Numbered from the stretch's first letter, positions 36,001-50,107 are shown. The stretch is 64,000 nt of DNA from Carallia brachiata (GCA_021464245.1 JADCRB010000046.1:4598220-4662219), one strand, 5' to 3'. Program-made: numbers and translations. The notes: generated by a model not told the origin, from the sequence alone.

Positions 36001-39000
36001 AATAATGGAAGGGAGTTAGTGAACTTTAATTTAATGTTTAAACTTATCCCCACATATTCTATGTACATATGTTCTGTGGAATATAGTATCCACGCTGAAT
36101 TAGATTTTAATTGAGCATGGTCTCCATGAGGCGCATAAATGTCTGCTAAGTGATCTGATAGTCTGGTGTGACCAAATGCATTGACAACCATTAATTCCCT
36201 CTTTGTATATTTAGGCAAATGCTCTTCTAAATATGTTTCGTTATCTCCATGCATGTGAATGTCTAAGCTGATGTTCTGATGCTCAAGCAGTAATTATAAG
36301 TATTTTGTCCTGAAAGATTTTGATCAATGCTGCCTTGTTGAAGTGTCAAAAGAAAGAATTTGAAAATCTTTGATCAAAATTGCAGGTTGGTCCATTCGAG
36401 TGTAATAGTTATATGGTTTATCTTGAAATTCCATTTTTCAAAAATTTCCTTTTCTTTGTTTTTTACGAAGTCTTTGGTGATCACTTTTTATTGAAACATT
36501 GGGTTCTCATTCAGAGCTTTGGTAGAGGAAATTCTCAACTTTCGGAACACATTGCTACATGTTTATTATTATTATTATTTTTATCTTTTGAATTACATTT
36601 TTCTTTATCCAAAGTACATGCATGCATAGGACATAAATCCCAAGCTTGCTTTGCATTCATAATTGGACAGAGAACTCAAAGTTTGGAATTGGAGGAGGAA
36701 AAGAGTTCCCATGCTGAAGATGAGAAGATTATGCAGGAGCAAGCCAAGAAAAATTAAAATTCAAACATGGGCTTAAAGGTTTTACATTCCAGCAGGGATG
36801 AGAACCATGATCATTGTAAAAAGGTTGGTTTAATGAGCCTTATATTGTGAATATAATTCACTAAAAGACATGTAAAAATTCTTAATTAGTATTAAAATCT
36901 TCGTCAACCATAACTGTGGAATGAGAGATACTGTTAAGCAGGCTTTAGTCATTTGCTGATCAGTTTAGTAATTTACTTGCAGCAAGATTGAGAAACTGGT
37001 TGATAAGTTGGTACTTGGTACTGTGTCCTGATATGCTTTTGTTCAAGAAAAATGATGTACTTTTTCCTAGCATTGGTACCTAATTTATGTCGCTGAGATC
37101 AAGATCAGGTGTATGGAGTGTTATTTGCAACTGTATAGCGTATGCAAAATTGGAAGTTTTTCCTTGTTTGATAAAGAATTCTATACTTCAGAGTTTTCAC
37201 TTGCAACATTCATTGGTGCAGGGAAAGAGATGGGGTACATGATGCCCAGGAGATCTTTTGCAAGAAACTATTCAATAGGTCCTATTTTGCTAAGGTAAAA
37301 GTTGTTCCATCTATTTATGTTATATTCATGAAAGCACGAATCCCAACTTTCTAGATAAATGTAGTTGAGGCTTACATCATTATAGTCTGCAGCTAAAAAA
37401 TGTATAAACATCTGTATGGCCTACCACTATGAGAAATATGATATCACCTATTTTTGCTAGAAGAAAAATTCAAGTAATATGTTTGATTATAGCATGTGCA
37501 AGGCTGACTTTGAAATGGAGTGATCTTGTATCTTTCTCAAGTCATGTAGAGGTTGCCTCTTCAATATGAATCTGTGGACAAGAAAGTGTTAGTGCTTTGC
37601 TTACAATTATTCGGTTTTCTGGATGTGGATCTCAGTATTCAATCAAGCCTTCCGCAGTAGGACCCATGAGGGCTAGTTGCGATACGGGGCCGTTTCTTCC
37701 TTTTGAAGATTTTGTGACTGAAATTGAATTTCAGAATGACTTCTGCCAGCCACTTGAAGATTGGTAATAATGATACATTGGCAGACTGCATTCTTCTTAA
37801 TTCATGTGCTTTATTGCATGTAGCAAATAGGAGAAAGATGGAGCCATAAGAGAAAGGCTCCCATGCAGTTAGTACTATGCCTTTCACATTCATTATTTGC
37901 ATTTTATCTTTCTTCACGCAAGTGTGTGTTCATCTGTCAGGAGGTTCAAGTGAAATAATGCTGACAGAATATGGGCAGTTGCTTCTAAAATTTGGAACAC
38001 GGTTTATTTTGCTTCCCTGGATCCTATTGTCGAGATATTGATGCAGAGAACTATCAGGAGTGCCTGCAAATTTTTTTTTCTCTGTTTGGTTTTTGATGCA
38101 AAGAACTATGAGTGAGGCAACAGATTGATTGCTTAACAAGACAGCTGGCTAATGCTGATTCATTTCATTTTTGAAATACAATTCAGTACATCATAGTAAA
38201 AGTTCCAATAAAATGGACGAAAGTATAAGTTTATGGGAGTTAGAGGCCATTTTTTTGATAAAATAACTTCAAGAAAATGTCCGCTTTATTCTTGCTTTTG
38301 CCTCCTTAACCTCTGTCCTTTTTTTTTTGTCTTCCCTTCGTTTAGGCTCTTTGGACAGTCCACTAGTTCATATTGTGTTAAGAAGCTTGTCCTCGGCTTG
38401 ATTTTGCATGCTTCTGATTTGTGATTTTTTTTTTTTATTATCTTTCAGATTAAGATCTTCTAAATGGAGTGAACTTCAAGTGAGCTAAATCTTGACCGTG
38501 ATGTTGATTCAGAACAGAGCAAAGTATATGTGTCTGTATTGAAGAGGTAACATAATTTCTGATAATTTATGGGCAAAAATGTTCTAAATTTCGGTATGAG
38601 GCTTAGTTAGATTAAGTTTCGTGTTAATATTTGTGCTTCCTGAGATGTAGATTGGGATAAAGAAAATACTATATAGACAACTACCATTCTAGGTTCATGT
38701 CTAGTGGAGTTTCGCTTGGCAAGTTCCAAGGAACATGAATGCTGCAAATTTGAATTACACTGCTTGAAATAACTTGCTGCAGCTTTGTCACATCAGTTTC
38801 CCAAGGAAAGGCATCAAGAGAAAAGTAAAGTGAAGGCTAGTTTACATGTTTTTTCCAATTGAGTTATTTAATTGATTCTAACCACAGCTTTATGTTCTCT
38901 GTGACGAACTTAAGTCTGAAAGTGATGATGTGCATGGTGTGTGATTGTGCAACTTTCTGCACAAAGTTCGGCTTTGGATAGCATAAATAACGAGTACCAA

Positions 39001-39199
39001 CTTATGTTTCTTTTTCTGAGTCTTAAGGCAGAGTCTTTTATTTGATAAGACATGTTGCTGATTTCACCTACTTAATAGATTCATGGACCGTAAATTCTGT
39101 TTGTTTTGGCTGTTTATGCCTGCTATATTGCTATTGCCTTTTACTGCCATTGCTGCTGCTGCTAGTAGTTCTGCTTCTTTTAGCCTTGTCAAATATTCT

Positions 39200-39230
<31 letters not shown>

Positions 39231-42200
39231 TATTTAGATCCCATTGTCACATTTGTGTGAACATCAAGGAAATGGCAAATTTGGATGATTTTCCCTAGAT
39301 TAGGCTTGGCCTACAATAGTGCTTTTGGGTTCTCAGGGATGGGCATCCGTACCGCATTTCTAATGCTTACTTTGATTTGCTCCTCTTTCTTCTGGCCACT
39401 AATCTCTTTACTTGTTTGTTCTGATTATGTTCTTCTTATGAATAATTTGTTGCTATCTATGGTTTATTCATTCATAGAACTCGTTGAAGAACCATAGTCT
39501 TAAATGGGTCATAATTGAACTTCTCCTAGATGGTTGAAAGTGGTGCCAAATGATGCTTTTAGAACTTATACACACAGTTAGAGGTAGAAAGTGATGCATA
39601 TGCCTGTGTATTCCCTTTTATTTTTGATATCTTGGTTTAACAAAAGTAAGTGTCATAGTGAAACAATTGTTTACATTATTGTTTTACCCATTGAATAAAG
39701 CCTTTCTTTCTTGTTCGGTGCCATATATTGGCTATTAAGTTGTTTCGTGCTTTTTGATTTTGTAGAATGCACGAGAGGAGCTAGGGTGCTCATGAACAAC
39801 TTGCCCGTGATGAATTTGCAAGAAGAACTGATGTATTTCTCTCCAGATATATTTTTTTCTTTTTTTTCCATCTATGTGAGGATTCTTACTCAGCCCATAT
39901 TTTTACTCTGTCATTGCATGTATAATTTGCATCATTGTATTTGTCATGCATGCTATGGCCTACATCTAGGAATCTAATTTTTATGTTTTAAATGGTTATT
40001 GAAGATATAGTGTCTGAAGTCGAGTTTGATGGAAGTTTTTGAGAGTGTTCCCCCCCCCCCCCTCCAAGGGCACCATTTTTCTGGTTGGATTTTATCATTT
40101 TTCTATCATATTTATGGTATTCAGCGAAGGTTCTTGAAACATTTTTTTTCATTTTCATTTTTCAGACAAGGAGTCATGAGAAATAGTTTGTCACTGTATG
40201 ATACATTATTTTGTCCTTTCCATAAATTTTGAGGCTGTATTAGTGGTCATTTGAATTCTGTGGCCACCCTGAGGATTAACCAATATGTATGGCATTGCAA
40301 GATTTTCAGGTTTTGATATGCCAGTAGAATTTTTTTTTTTTAATCATCTGTGGAGGTAACAAAGTTGATTTAAAGTTTTAGAATGAGAGGCCATTTTCTT
40401 TTTTCTCTTTGATATTGGAGATGATGAATTATTCTGACCATCTCTAGAACCAGGTTTCCATGTCTCCATGATATGCAGCTCAATTTGTACAATCAATTGG
40501 TTGATTTCCAGAAGTAGATAAACAAACTGATGCATCATGCTCAAAATTATGGGGAATCCCTGAAAGTAAGCATTTATCTTTTTGTTTATCTGGCCTTGTG
40601 GTATGCAGAAGATTGTCAATCTGCTGAGCTGAGATGATGATTAATTATTTCAGCCACTCTCAAAACAACAAGATTTGAAAAAAGTGCAGTATTTGTTTGC
40701 AACTGAAATCCTTGAAAATGGGATAACATTTGGTTGTTAATTATTATCTGGTTGATTGGAGGAACTTGTTGCTGCACAGAACTGCACAAAGAAAAGGAAG
40801 ATACTGTATCTAGAAACCAAACTATAAGTTCGGAGATGAAATCCTTTATGAAGAGTTGAACATATCAAATACTTAACCTGTGGAAGGAGGAGGTTTCACA
40901 TCTTGTCAGGTTTAGCTTATTTTCTCCTTGGATCTCTTTGACTTCACATGTTATATGCTGTCGCCCTTACATTTGAAGCAATTAATATCATTTATTGTGT
41001 GCCTTCTTCTATCAAATTGCTTAAAGAACAAAAGGAAGAGCTGTTAATGGTAACTTGATAGCTTTTTTCCATTATGAAGGAAATATTAGTCCAGTTTTTC
41101 TTTTGTTGGTTCTTGGAAAAAATGTTCATTAGATGGTGCTATTGATTATGCAGCCACTTTTGAATTCCTGTTTGAATGGAGGAAGAAAAAGCTATTTGGC
41201 TTGCTAAAGAGAAGGCTTCCATTGAAGCCATAGAGGAGAAGGAAAATTTATACAATTTAGAGATCACATCGCTGTCTAAAGCATTGTCACAGGTAAGTTC
41301 AGAAATAACACTTTATCAAGGACCATGGTCTGCCTGTGAACCAGACTGCATTTTTCCTGTCTCTCTTGCTCAGTGTTTCAAATTTTTGTTGTTACCTTGT
41401 TCTGCAGGGAGGCTTCCTTCCAATCTTTACTCACACAATTGGAGTTTTTAGCCTTACCATGTCTATGGACCAGGAACATGATATTTTATTTGTTGATCTA
41501 ATGAATGTGTAGGCTACTGTAACATATCCTCAAAGATATCCTTTCACTTGGACCCATTAATATCCTTGAAGAGATGCTTTCTTTTCAACTCATAGTATCA
41601 ATATCAAGTTTTTACCACCATATTTGCTCAGCCAGCAGATGCATTACTCCATTACTATTTCCTCTTAAGCTAGGTTCCATGGGTGTGGCAAGGCTAGTAA
41701 GTATTGACAAGTAGTAGCACTTGCTCTAGTGCCACTCTGTTTACGTATAGTGCTGCCGTTTTCTACTTAGAGATTCTTGTATCCTTTTGAGTCTTTCTAG
41801 TTATGTCATTTTATAGAGCCAAGGTTAGAAGTATTCAATGTCAAGTCTTGATTCTGTGCTAGTTTGCTGGGTTTAAAATGGTTTTTAATAGTAGTAATTG
41901 ATCAGACTAGAAACGTTAATGAGCTGCGTGTAACAGGTCTTATTGTTTTCACTGGCTGTTTAGGGCAGACAAACACCACCTTCCTGGCTACAATTGTCAT
42001 TATTTCCTTCGTCTACTTTTCTTTCTGTAATATCACCAGGTTTGATTTTACGATGGATCATTTCCAAGTCCATTAGGGGCACAATTTCATATTTGTATTG
42101 GCAGATCAATTGGTCTCAATGGTCACCTTATCCATTCTTACAGTAGATGCAGCTCCACGTGTAAGGTTTGTTTCAGAGGGAAGTGTTCTTTGTGTGGATT

Positions 42201-45060
42201 CAGTCTGGGTATATATGCGAACTTCTTGAGTATGCTTTGGTCCGATGCAAAAACTTTTACCTAACAAGTGGAGACACCTTACACATTACAGTTGGGCCCA
42301 AAATTTTACACTTAACTGATGCAGAACTTGTGGGCTTAAGGAAAACATTTGTTATTTATGCTTTACTTGTGAATTTGTCTCATATAAAAGACTAGGGAGC
42401 ATGCCTCCTGATGAAGATAGAAGAAGAAATATTTATATGTTGAGGTTTTATATTGATTGGATAATATTTTTAATTTTTTCACATTCAACTAGTATTAGGC
42501 TAGAGATCTTATTAGGTCTTTCATTTAATTAGGAGATTTTAGTTAATAAGTAGTTTAGTTGTATTCCAATTTAGCGCCTTTAAAGAGGCCTTTAGTTTAC
42601 TTTGTTTAGGGTGGCTTTTTATGATATTTGGCTATTGGTCATTGATTTTTATCATTAAGTGCTGATTCTCGTTTGGTATATGGTGTATTCTCATAGTGTT
42701 ATTTCTTATGTTTGTTCTGTTTGGTATGCGGTGATTCTCGTTTTATCATTCTTCTGTTGGTTGTCCTCCTACTTCAGCCTTAATACTTCAATACTTCATC
42801 TTTGTTTCTGGCATCATGCTGACATTGTCTGATCTTTCAGTCCCCACTGAAAATTTTGATGCAGCCTTTATCCTCTTTTTTTTCCCTCGTTTTTCTGGTT
42901 CAGTGACTGAATTTTTTTGAAAGAGAGCTAAAAACTAGTTGCTCTTATCATGTTGCAAATTGAAGAGTATTGAAGCAACGCTTTTCAAATGGAACTTGTT
43001 GGAAGACATGGTGGCGAAACAGTTTGTTGATCATGACTTCATTTATACTAATCCTCCAAATGTTCTTAAAAAAATGACAAGGGAATCTTTTTCTAGTCAT
43101 TGGGAGCAAAAGTTAAGTTCAAGTTGAGGAACTTAATGGAAGAATTTACAGCATGGAAGCCAAAATGCAGGAAGTAAGTTCCAATATCTATACTCGTGTT
43201 ATCTATGTACATACGTGATCATTCATGATTTGGACTTTGTGCTGGCATTACTGAAGCCGAAATCTTGGCTTCATTGTCTCAATCATTTCTGTCTTGAAAC
43301 TACTAAGTATCAGGATACAAGCTAATTTCCTTTGACACTTAGTTTGTGTTAAAGATATTTAAGACTGTCAAGATATTTAAGACAGTCTTGACTGTGCTTG
43401 GTTCGTTGCTGGTGGACATCAAGACCAGCTTTCTGCATTTGGGTATCGGGTCAGTGGCTTGATCCTGGAAATCATTTCAAAGTTTTAACTCTCTATCTTT
43501 GGTAAATTCGGTTTCATCTGCATGTTTTCCTTCTAATTTTCATGGATTTTAAGTGAGACAGTGGTAGTAAATAATTGCTTTTTCATTTGTCTTTTGTTTT
43601 TAGTTCTGCCAATTAATTTAAATACTGATCTTCTTTTTCTGTCCTTGTTTTCTTGTTTAGTTTATTTTTTATGAAGAAATCCTCAAGAATTTCGTTTCTT
43701 TTGGTTCTGTTGAGCTCTTGATTGGAATTTCTTTTTTTTTTTTTTTCATTTAGTATTGTATATAGTAGTGTTTCCTCTTTTCCCATAGACTCAGATGATA
43801 ATGTCTTGTAGTTTCTAATGTGCAATCTATTGTGAAAGAGGTGATGGCTTTCCGGCATGCAATTTTACAATGCGCTGTTGTTGTAAACACACAATTTTCT
43901 TGCGCTCGTAATGAGGCTTGCTCTTGTTTGCCATGACCATTATGTTTTTGGCATTGTTTGCTGTTATTAGATGCATTTCTGTAAATTATACTTGATGATT
44001 CTTTCTTCCTTTTATTTTATTTTATTTTATTTTTACATTTTCATGCAGATACATTTGTTCATGCTGACATTGTAGGAACAATGTTGTGATTTTGAAATGT
44101 TGATAACATTAGCTTAGTATTTTCTCAGTGTTGCTTTCCATCCTTTTTTTTTTGGGGTGTTGTAGAAGTTTCGTGATTCTACTTTGGTGCTTGTTATCCG
44201 ACCAATGCAAGTGAAACTAGTTTGCTTCTCGATGGGTTGGCATGCTATGCTTCTCATTTGATCTTTGTCTTTGCTATTTATTTTGGGGTATCCTGAATAA
44301 TGAATTTCTGAATCAAATTGGCTTACATAAACATCAAGACATTGCCAATGCAATTATGTTTGTCACTTGTAAGATATAAAGGGTCCTGTTTCAGATTTGC
44401 ACTTGCTGATTACTTAAGCTGACCAGCTAGACCTTTGTGTCGTGCCTATTGTTGTATCGTGCATGATGAACAGAGTCAGATTCCTGGCATTTATTCCACC
44501 ATCAATGTGTATGCTACTGTTGAGGTCTGCTTGTGAGAACTAGCTAATGTCTTGCCTTTATGCTTTCCATATGCTATGGATCATTATCCTAATGTTGACA
44601 TTTCTCACTGGGGTTTTAGGGGGCTAGGGGATATAAATGTTGCTGCTCATTGTGACTCAGGAGAGTAGATCTGAAAGCAGAAATTGATAGACTGCCTTTG
44701 ACAGAGTCAGTAGCACAAAATCCACAAGCAATGAACAGGTGCTTAAAACTTGTTGACACTGTGGAAAGGCAAGTATTCTTTTGCTTGCATATTGTGTACA
44801 TGAAGCCTTCTCTTGTAGTCTTCATTCTAACATTAGTCCTTTGTTATGTTTCATTTTTTGGTAATTTGAGTTGTGAAGAATTCTCTGTCTCTCTCTCCAG
44901 CCTCCTAACACCGAATGGGAGTAGCAGAGCCAATAAGGAGATGATGTTGCGATGGCTAAAACTTCAAAAGCAGTTGACCCACCTAAAAACAATAAGAAAA
45001 AGCAGTGAAAGTCCTTCAAGATATTACTTGCATAGCTTCAACTGCTTGTGGGCTTTTTAA
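36001..45060 (+). pseudogene. Kinesin-7 pseudogene, coiled-coil tail exons and introns
   Basis: Scattered short exon-like stretches with coiled-coil composition and GT/AG borders: about 36670-36757 (LELEEEKSSHAEDEK), 41154-41293 (EEEKAIWLAKEKASIEAIEE ending at CAG/GTAAGT), about 43120-43172 (VEELNGRIYSMEAKMQE before GTAAGT), and about 44660-44769 (LKAEIDRLPLTESVAQNPQ). These fit the long coiled-coil stalk of the same kinesin. The intervening sequence is T-rich and intron-like. The C-terminal end is not clear. The assignment of the later pieces to this gene is inference from position and strand. Confidence 0.5.
39201..39230. repeat. Run of 30 C
   Basis: Thirty consecutive C in the kinesin pseudogene region; a second run of 13 C lies at 40050-40062. 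The polyproline frame across it is meaningless. Confidence 0.95.
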
Positions 45061-46190
45061 CATAATATGGCGGGCCCAAGTGAGTGGCTACTTTATAATT
45101 ATTCATATCCTGGATCTGCCTAATAGGTATCTTAGATCCTTGTTTCGTATGGGGAACTTTGTTTGATATCATGCAATGCCTCGGTGACAACAAGAAACAT
45201 TTGAAAACGTGCATTAGCTACTTTAGATTCTCGAGTCGCCGCCTTTCATTTCGATTAAAAGGTGATTCCTGGTACATTATTGTTTTTGCCAGCTCCGCTT
45301 TATTATCCTCATGCAACAATGGTCTGTGTCTGGATTCCTTGTGTTACGGCTGCTTTGCTGTACACTAAGTTAGGAGCTCAAACGCACAGGTACCTTTTAA
45401 TTGGTTGTCGTGGAAACTTTGTTCCGGCCTAATAACTTGTCTTATGTTTCTCATTCAGCTGTCATATTGCAGTGATGGTAAACTTTGTTAATTTATAATT
45501 TCTAGACTCATGACGGATTATATGAGCCATAAATCATTTTAATTTAAGGTGTCTGTAATTTGAAACATTACTCAGAACAAATATTAAAATGTTTGGAAAG
45601 CTGCAAAGCATGCATTGTTGAGATTTTGTGCTCCTTGTGCTTCTAAATCTCATTCATGGGCATGGTTTCGTGCCTAATTCATAAAATGTTCGCATATATG
45701 ATCATTCGGCAATTAATAATGATCAGTTTCAATCATTATGGAAGATCAAGAGTGCCAACCTTTTAATTGTCAATTAAGTGTGATGATTGAGTTTAAAAGA
45801 TGAATTGTTTCATAAGAAATATGGTCACAGTTGTTAGATCATTGATGTTTCCAGGGCAGATGAATATGCAGAGGCTAACAAAGAGCTTGGAAACTGAGGG
45901 GTTCAATAGACCTTATAAACGAGCTGAGGTCCAAGCAAAAGGTAATGGTCTACGACAGCTTTCTTTGGATACTCTTTTGCATTTTAAGGCATGCTTTGAT
46001 GGACATTTGCATTCCACATGCTTTTCGGTTGTAGCAGTTTTGTTTTCAATAAGTTGTCATGTTTAAGATTTGTTGCTGTAAATATTTGAAATTTTTGCCA
46101 AAGGACATGCTTGGTACCACACGTTAAAGTGCTGCAATTAACATTGTGTATACAGTTGCATATTTTGGTTACTTTAGTTATGACCTTTGA
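45061..46190. other. 3' flank of the kinesin pseudogene
   Basis: About 45855-45940 has a fragment reading ADEYAEANKELGN, possibly one more coiled-coil remnant, but it runs into stops. Nothing else supported. Confidence 0.35.
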
Positions 46191-46231
46191 GCTTATCCTA
46201 TACAGTTGCAACTGTATACAATAGGATAAGC
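46191..46231. repeat. Palindrome
   Basis: GCTTATCCTAT (46191-46201) and ATAGGATAAGC (46221-46231) are perfect reverse complements enclosing the inner palindrome ACAGTTGCAACTGT. The right arm overlaps the first copy of the 17-bp direct repeat at 46225. Confidence 0.8.
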
Positions 46232-46396
46232 CTATGATCTTCCCGTGACTTCATAGGCATATTCTTTTCGGAATCGTAATTTATTGCACGAAATCCTCGT
46301 ACCTATTCTTCCCGACTTTTGTACGTGGACTTTCTTTCTTTCTTTCTAAAAAAAAAAAAAAAAAAAAAGAGAATCAAAAGATAAGCCTATGATCTT
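46225..46396 (+). mobile_element. Short poly(A)-tailed retro-insertion with perfect 17-bp target duplication
   Basis: GATAAGCCTATGATCTT occurs at 46225-46241 and again at 46380-46396. Between them lie 138 bp ending in TTTCTTTCTTTCTTTCT and an A-run of about 20. A long perfect direct repeat plus an A-rich 3' end is the signature of LINE-machinery insertion (SINE, truncated LINE or processed transcript). No tRNA-like A/B boxes are visible, so the source is unknown. Confidence 0.75.
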
Positions 46397-47812
46397 TTAG
46401 CCAAAAAAAAAAAAAAAAAGTATTTTTTTAAAAATCATGAGTTAGAGTGATATTAAGTACGTTTATGGTAGCACTAAGTATTATTTAGAGTTTATTTTTT
46501 TAAATCATGATTTAGAATAATATTAAGTATATTTAAGGTAATATTAAGTATTGTTAAGGAAATAATATTTTTTTATTAATTAAAATTTAATTTCTTTAAC
46601 CCAAAAAAAAAAAAAGGGACCAACCAAAAGAGATAACTGGTGCTCTTCCACTCTTTCACGTAAGTAGGTCGGTAAGAGTAATTTATGTGATATATCATTG
46701 TCCTTCTTGTCCGGCTAATGAATTTGATGCGACAATTTTAGGCAGAATCATTTATCAATTTGTCCATCTTCTATGTGATTTATGTACATTGTTGTGATAA
46801 CAATTTCATGTAGCATTTTCCATTCCCTCGAGGTTGGGTAAATGATTAACCAATTTCAGGATACACATAACTTATTTTATTAATATAGGGTTAATATATT
46901 AAAAAAAATCTGTCTAATTTTTTTAAATTAAAATTTGTATTTTTCGTGCTAAACTTTTCATATTATGACATGAATGAGGAATTATTAAAAGTGAACGCTC
47001 TCATTGGACATTTGTGGAAAAAAAAAAAAAGAATCCTTTATTTGTGAAACATAATAAAACCCATCAAAATAAGAGGTCCAAAATTATCCAGAGACCTCAG
47101 CGAGCTTGAGCGCTTCTAACGGTTGGATTCCAGGATTTTTTTTGATGCAAGATATTGATCAATTTCGTGAGCCGTCGATCTTGATTGTTGACATATTCTC
47201 TTATCCCTATTTTCCCCGTTTCATTTGATTTCCCTCCTTCCCAATCTCATACAGATAAGGTCCACGGAGAGCAATTTTTGGTTTATATCCGCTTTGGGTG
47301 GGAGTCGTTGCCGCTAATTGCGTTATTAATAACAAGCCAGTCCTAATTAACAAGCTAAGAGCAGCAAGGGAATTTTAAGGGTTAATCTATAATCCTATAT
47401 ATAGACACCTAATTAATAATCGCTTCTTTCCATTCCCATGCCCAACCCCAATTCAAACACTCTCTTTTCCCGAAAGTTGATGGTCCTCTAAACGAATAAG
47501 AGGACCAAAAAAAAAAAAAAAGGACAAAAAATAAACACCGTGTACTTCTGATCAGAAGAATAGTGGTATGCCAACCAAAAGTTTTTGGTATGTGAATGTC
47601 AGCAATTTTTTTAAATAATTACAATTTACCTATGAAAGTGATCATTCATATATATATATATATATATATATAATATTTGTGTGTGTATGAAGATTTTAAA
47701 AATTGAATTGATCATTAAATTAGAAATTAATCAGCAAAGTTGATATTTAATAGTAAATATATAAAAATTAAATAATTATATACATTTATCTAATATATTA
47801 ATATTTAAAATG

Positions 47813-47871
<59 letters not shown>

Positions 47872-49199
47872 GAATATTATATTTATAACCTATATATATG
47901 ATTTGTAATTTATTTTAAGACGGAACCTTATCAATCTTATCTTATAATTAGTAAATTTGTATTTGTATAATATACTTTAACATATCTTTCAAAAAATGAT
48001 CGTTGAACATCTATGACTCATTTAATTTATTTTTTAAAAAATATCATTTATATATTTGTAAAGTAGTGTATATATTTTTGGTAAAATAGAGACATATAAA
48101 TTATTTTAAAAAATGGCCAATTTATTAATTATTTTTGAAAAATTAAAATATATTAATGACTTTTGAGAGAAATTAGGCATGTAAATACTTGATAGGTAAA
48201 ATATTAATTAATTTTGATTAAGATATGTTGGCAGTTATTGTCATTTATTGTTTTTTTTTTATTTTTTGGGTGCTTTTTTTCTCTTTGAACCAAACTGTTT
48301 TGATCAAAAATATTGAGACCGGTTCACTGGTTTTCAGTTCAACTGGCCAGTTTACCAAGTTTTCGGCTGGTTTTTCAATTCAATAATTTTTTAAAGTTAA
48401 TCAGATCAGTTTAAGATTCAGTTTTTAATTTTTTTGGTTGAACCGACCAATCCAATTTAGTTCTTTCAACACTAGTGTGTACAAATATATTCAAAAAAAA
48501 AAAAATTATCACTTATTACATATATGAATATTCTATACCTTTGATTTTAATGCCAACAAAAAAAAAAATTACAAACTAGAAAATTGTTATTGCACTGTTT
48601 GAAAGTTATTAATAATTTAAAAATTGGAATATAAAATTATATCTATACTTTTTAAGTGTTGTCTTACTTTAATACCACTTAAAGGTAACTATGTTTAGAG
48701 ATTGGAATATGAAAGTATATCTTTATTTCTATGTTGGGACTATTATTCTTTATATCTTTTTTTTTTAAGTATTTCTAATCTTATTTATTTTGACTTGATC
48801 TTGTTTGTTTTTTTTTTTCTATGTTAATGTTGACTTTTGTCTTCCTCCATGCGTAGCCAGCATAACAAAATATTATTTCATGTAAAAAAAAAAAAAACAA
48901 AATTTTGTTTTGTTACTTCTTTCTTATGGATATATATATATGATTAACGTCCACGCTTGATTGTTATTTTTGATAGCTTCTCCTGGACAAGTAATTTTGA
49001 TAGAATATTATCCAAAAAGTAAGGACCAAAATCATTTTTTTTTTTTTAAAAACTTTCTTTAGTTATAGTAAATCAGAGCTAGAGTTGATAGAATCGCCAA
49101 ATATATTCAACAGAATGAAATTGGAGTTGCATTGGCGAGTGTCAACCTTATATACCTTTCATTGGAGAGTGTCAACCTTTATTATAATAATAATAATAT
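46397..49199. other. AT-rich intergenic with microsatellites
   Basis: Contains (TA)n at 47649-47672 and 47819-47866, several long A or T runs, and at 48285-48475 a degraded repeat with GGTTCA/CGGTT phrases. No gene. A stretch around 47100-47450 is less AT-rich but has no coding frame. Confidence 0.5.
47819..47866. repeat. (TA)n microsatellite
   Basis: About 24 TA units; a shorter (TA)n lies at 47649-47672. Confidence 0.9.
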
Positions 49200-49963
49200 A
49201 TATATTTTTGGTTTTCTAATGTCGTTGAGATATTTTAGCGCTAAAATTAATTTGTGCAGTTATTACATGATTCTATAGTCGCCTGTAATCTTATTGGCTG
49301 CATCCAGTTGTATTGTAATCAGTTGCAAATCTAAAAGTCGTCTAGATCGCCCTCAAAATAATTAAACTGCAACAGAACCCAAAACTAAAAACAGTAATAG
49401 AAATCAGAGACAGCAGATCCAACCCAAGTCCGAAACTTTGAAATCAAGCAATATTATCCGAATTTTTGAATTTAAAAAAAGGAGAAGCTTTGAGCTTTAT
49501 TATGGAAACACATAAAGCTACTTAGCTTTACTTTCCCAATTCGCATCACAGTTAGAATACCACCAAAAAAAACTAAGAAAAAGAGAGAGAAGGAGAAGGC
49601 AAAGAGGGAGACAGAGAGAAAGGGAAGCTGTCATATTTCATTTTCATTATGTTGTGTTGTTTTATTTGAGCGCCCCGGACATATCTCGGATTTCTTGTTC
49701 CGAGAAATGTCCCGGGCAAAATTGTAACTGTTATTTTTGAAACGATAATTAATATTTTTGAAACGTAAAAATAATAAGTATTTTAAAATTTTAGTCGCTA
49801 TTTCAATCGCGATAAATCTTAGGATAAAAATCACTGGGACACCAATTTTTATTCATTTTATTTATGTCTTTTGGTTTTGTTCTTCGTTTTTAGCGACCAA
49901 TTAACCATTCAAAGGCCAAGTCGTATTTTATGTTTCTGTACAAATATCTACACAATTGATTTA

Positions 49964-50107
49964 ATGGCCCAAGAACAAGAAGAAGGAGGAGGACCCAAAG
50001 AGGTAAAATTTTCGTCATTGTTTGACCCATTCGGTGGCCCCAGGTTCAAAGGCATTGTCTGCTTCTTCTCCTCCTCTACCAACACCTTTATTGTCCACTC
50101 CAAAAAG
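49964..50107 (+). CDS. Exon A, best-preserved copy (unidentified protein)
   Basis: ATG at 49964 opens MAQEQEEGGGPKEVKFSSL, then DPFGGPRFKGIVCF, a Ser-rich patch and TFIVHSKK up to the donor GTAATC at 50108. Copies at 24926, 54128 and 57774 share the last part and the donor. Here the frame is open to the splice site. I do not recognise the family. With exon B (50489-50535, reading LINFVNLDEGLSIVLK) it would encode about 64 residues before exon C. Confidence 0.4.

Noticed and set aside
39042..39298. Proline-rich open frames
   Set aside because: They are translations of the 30-C run inside a pseudogene intron.
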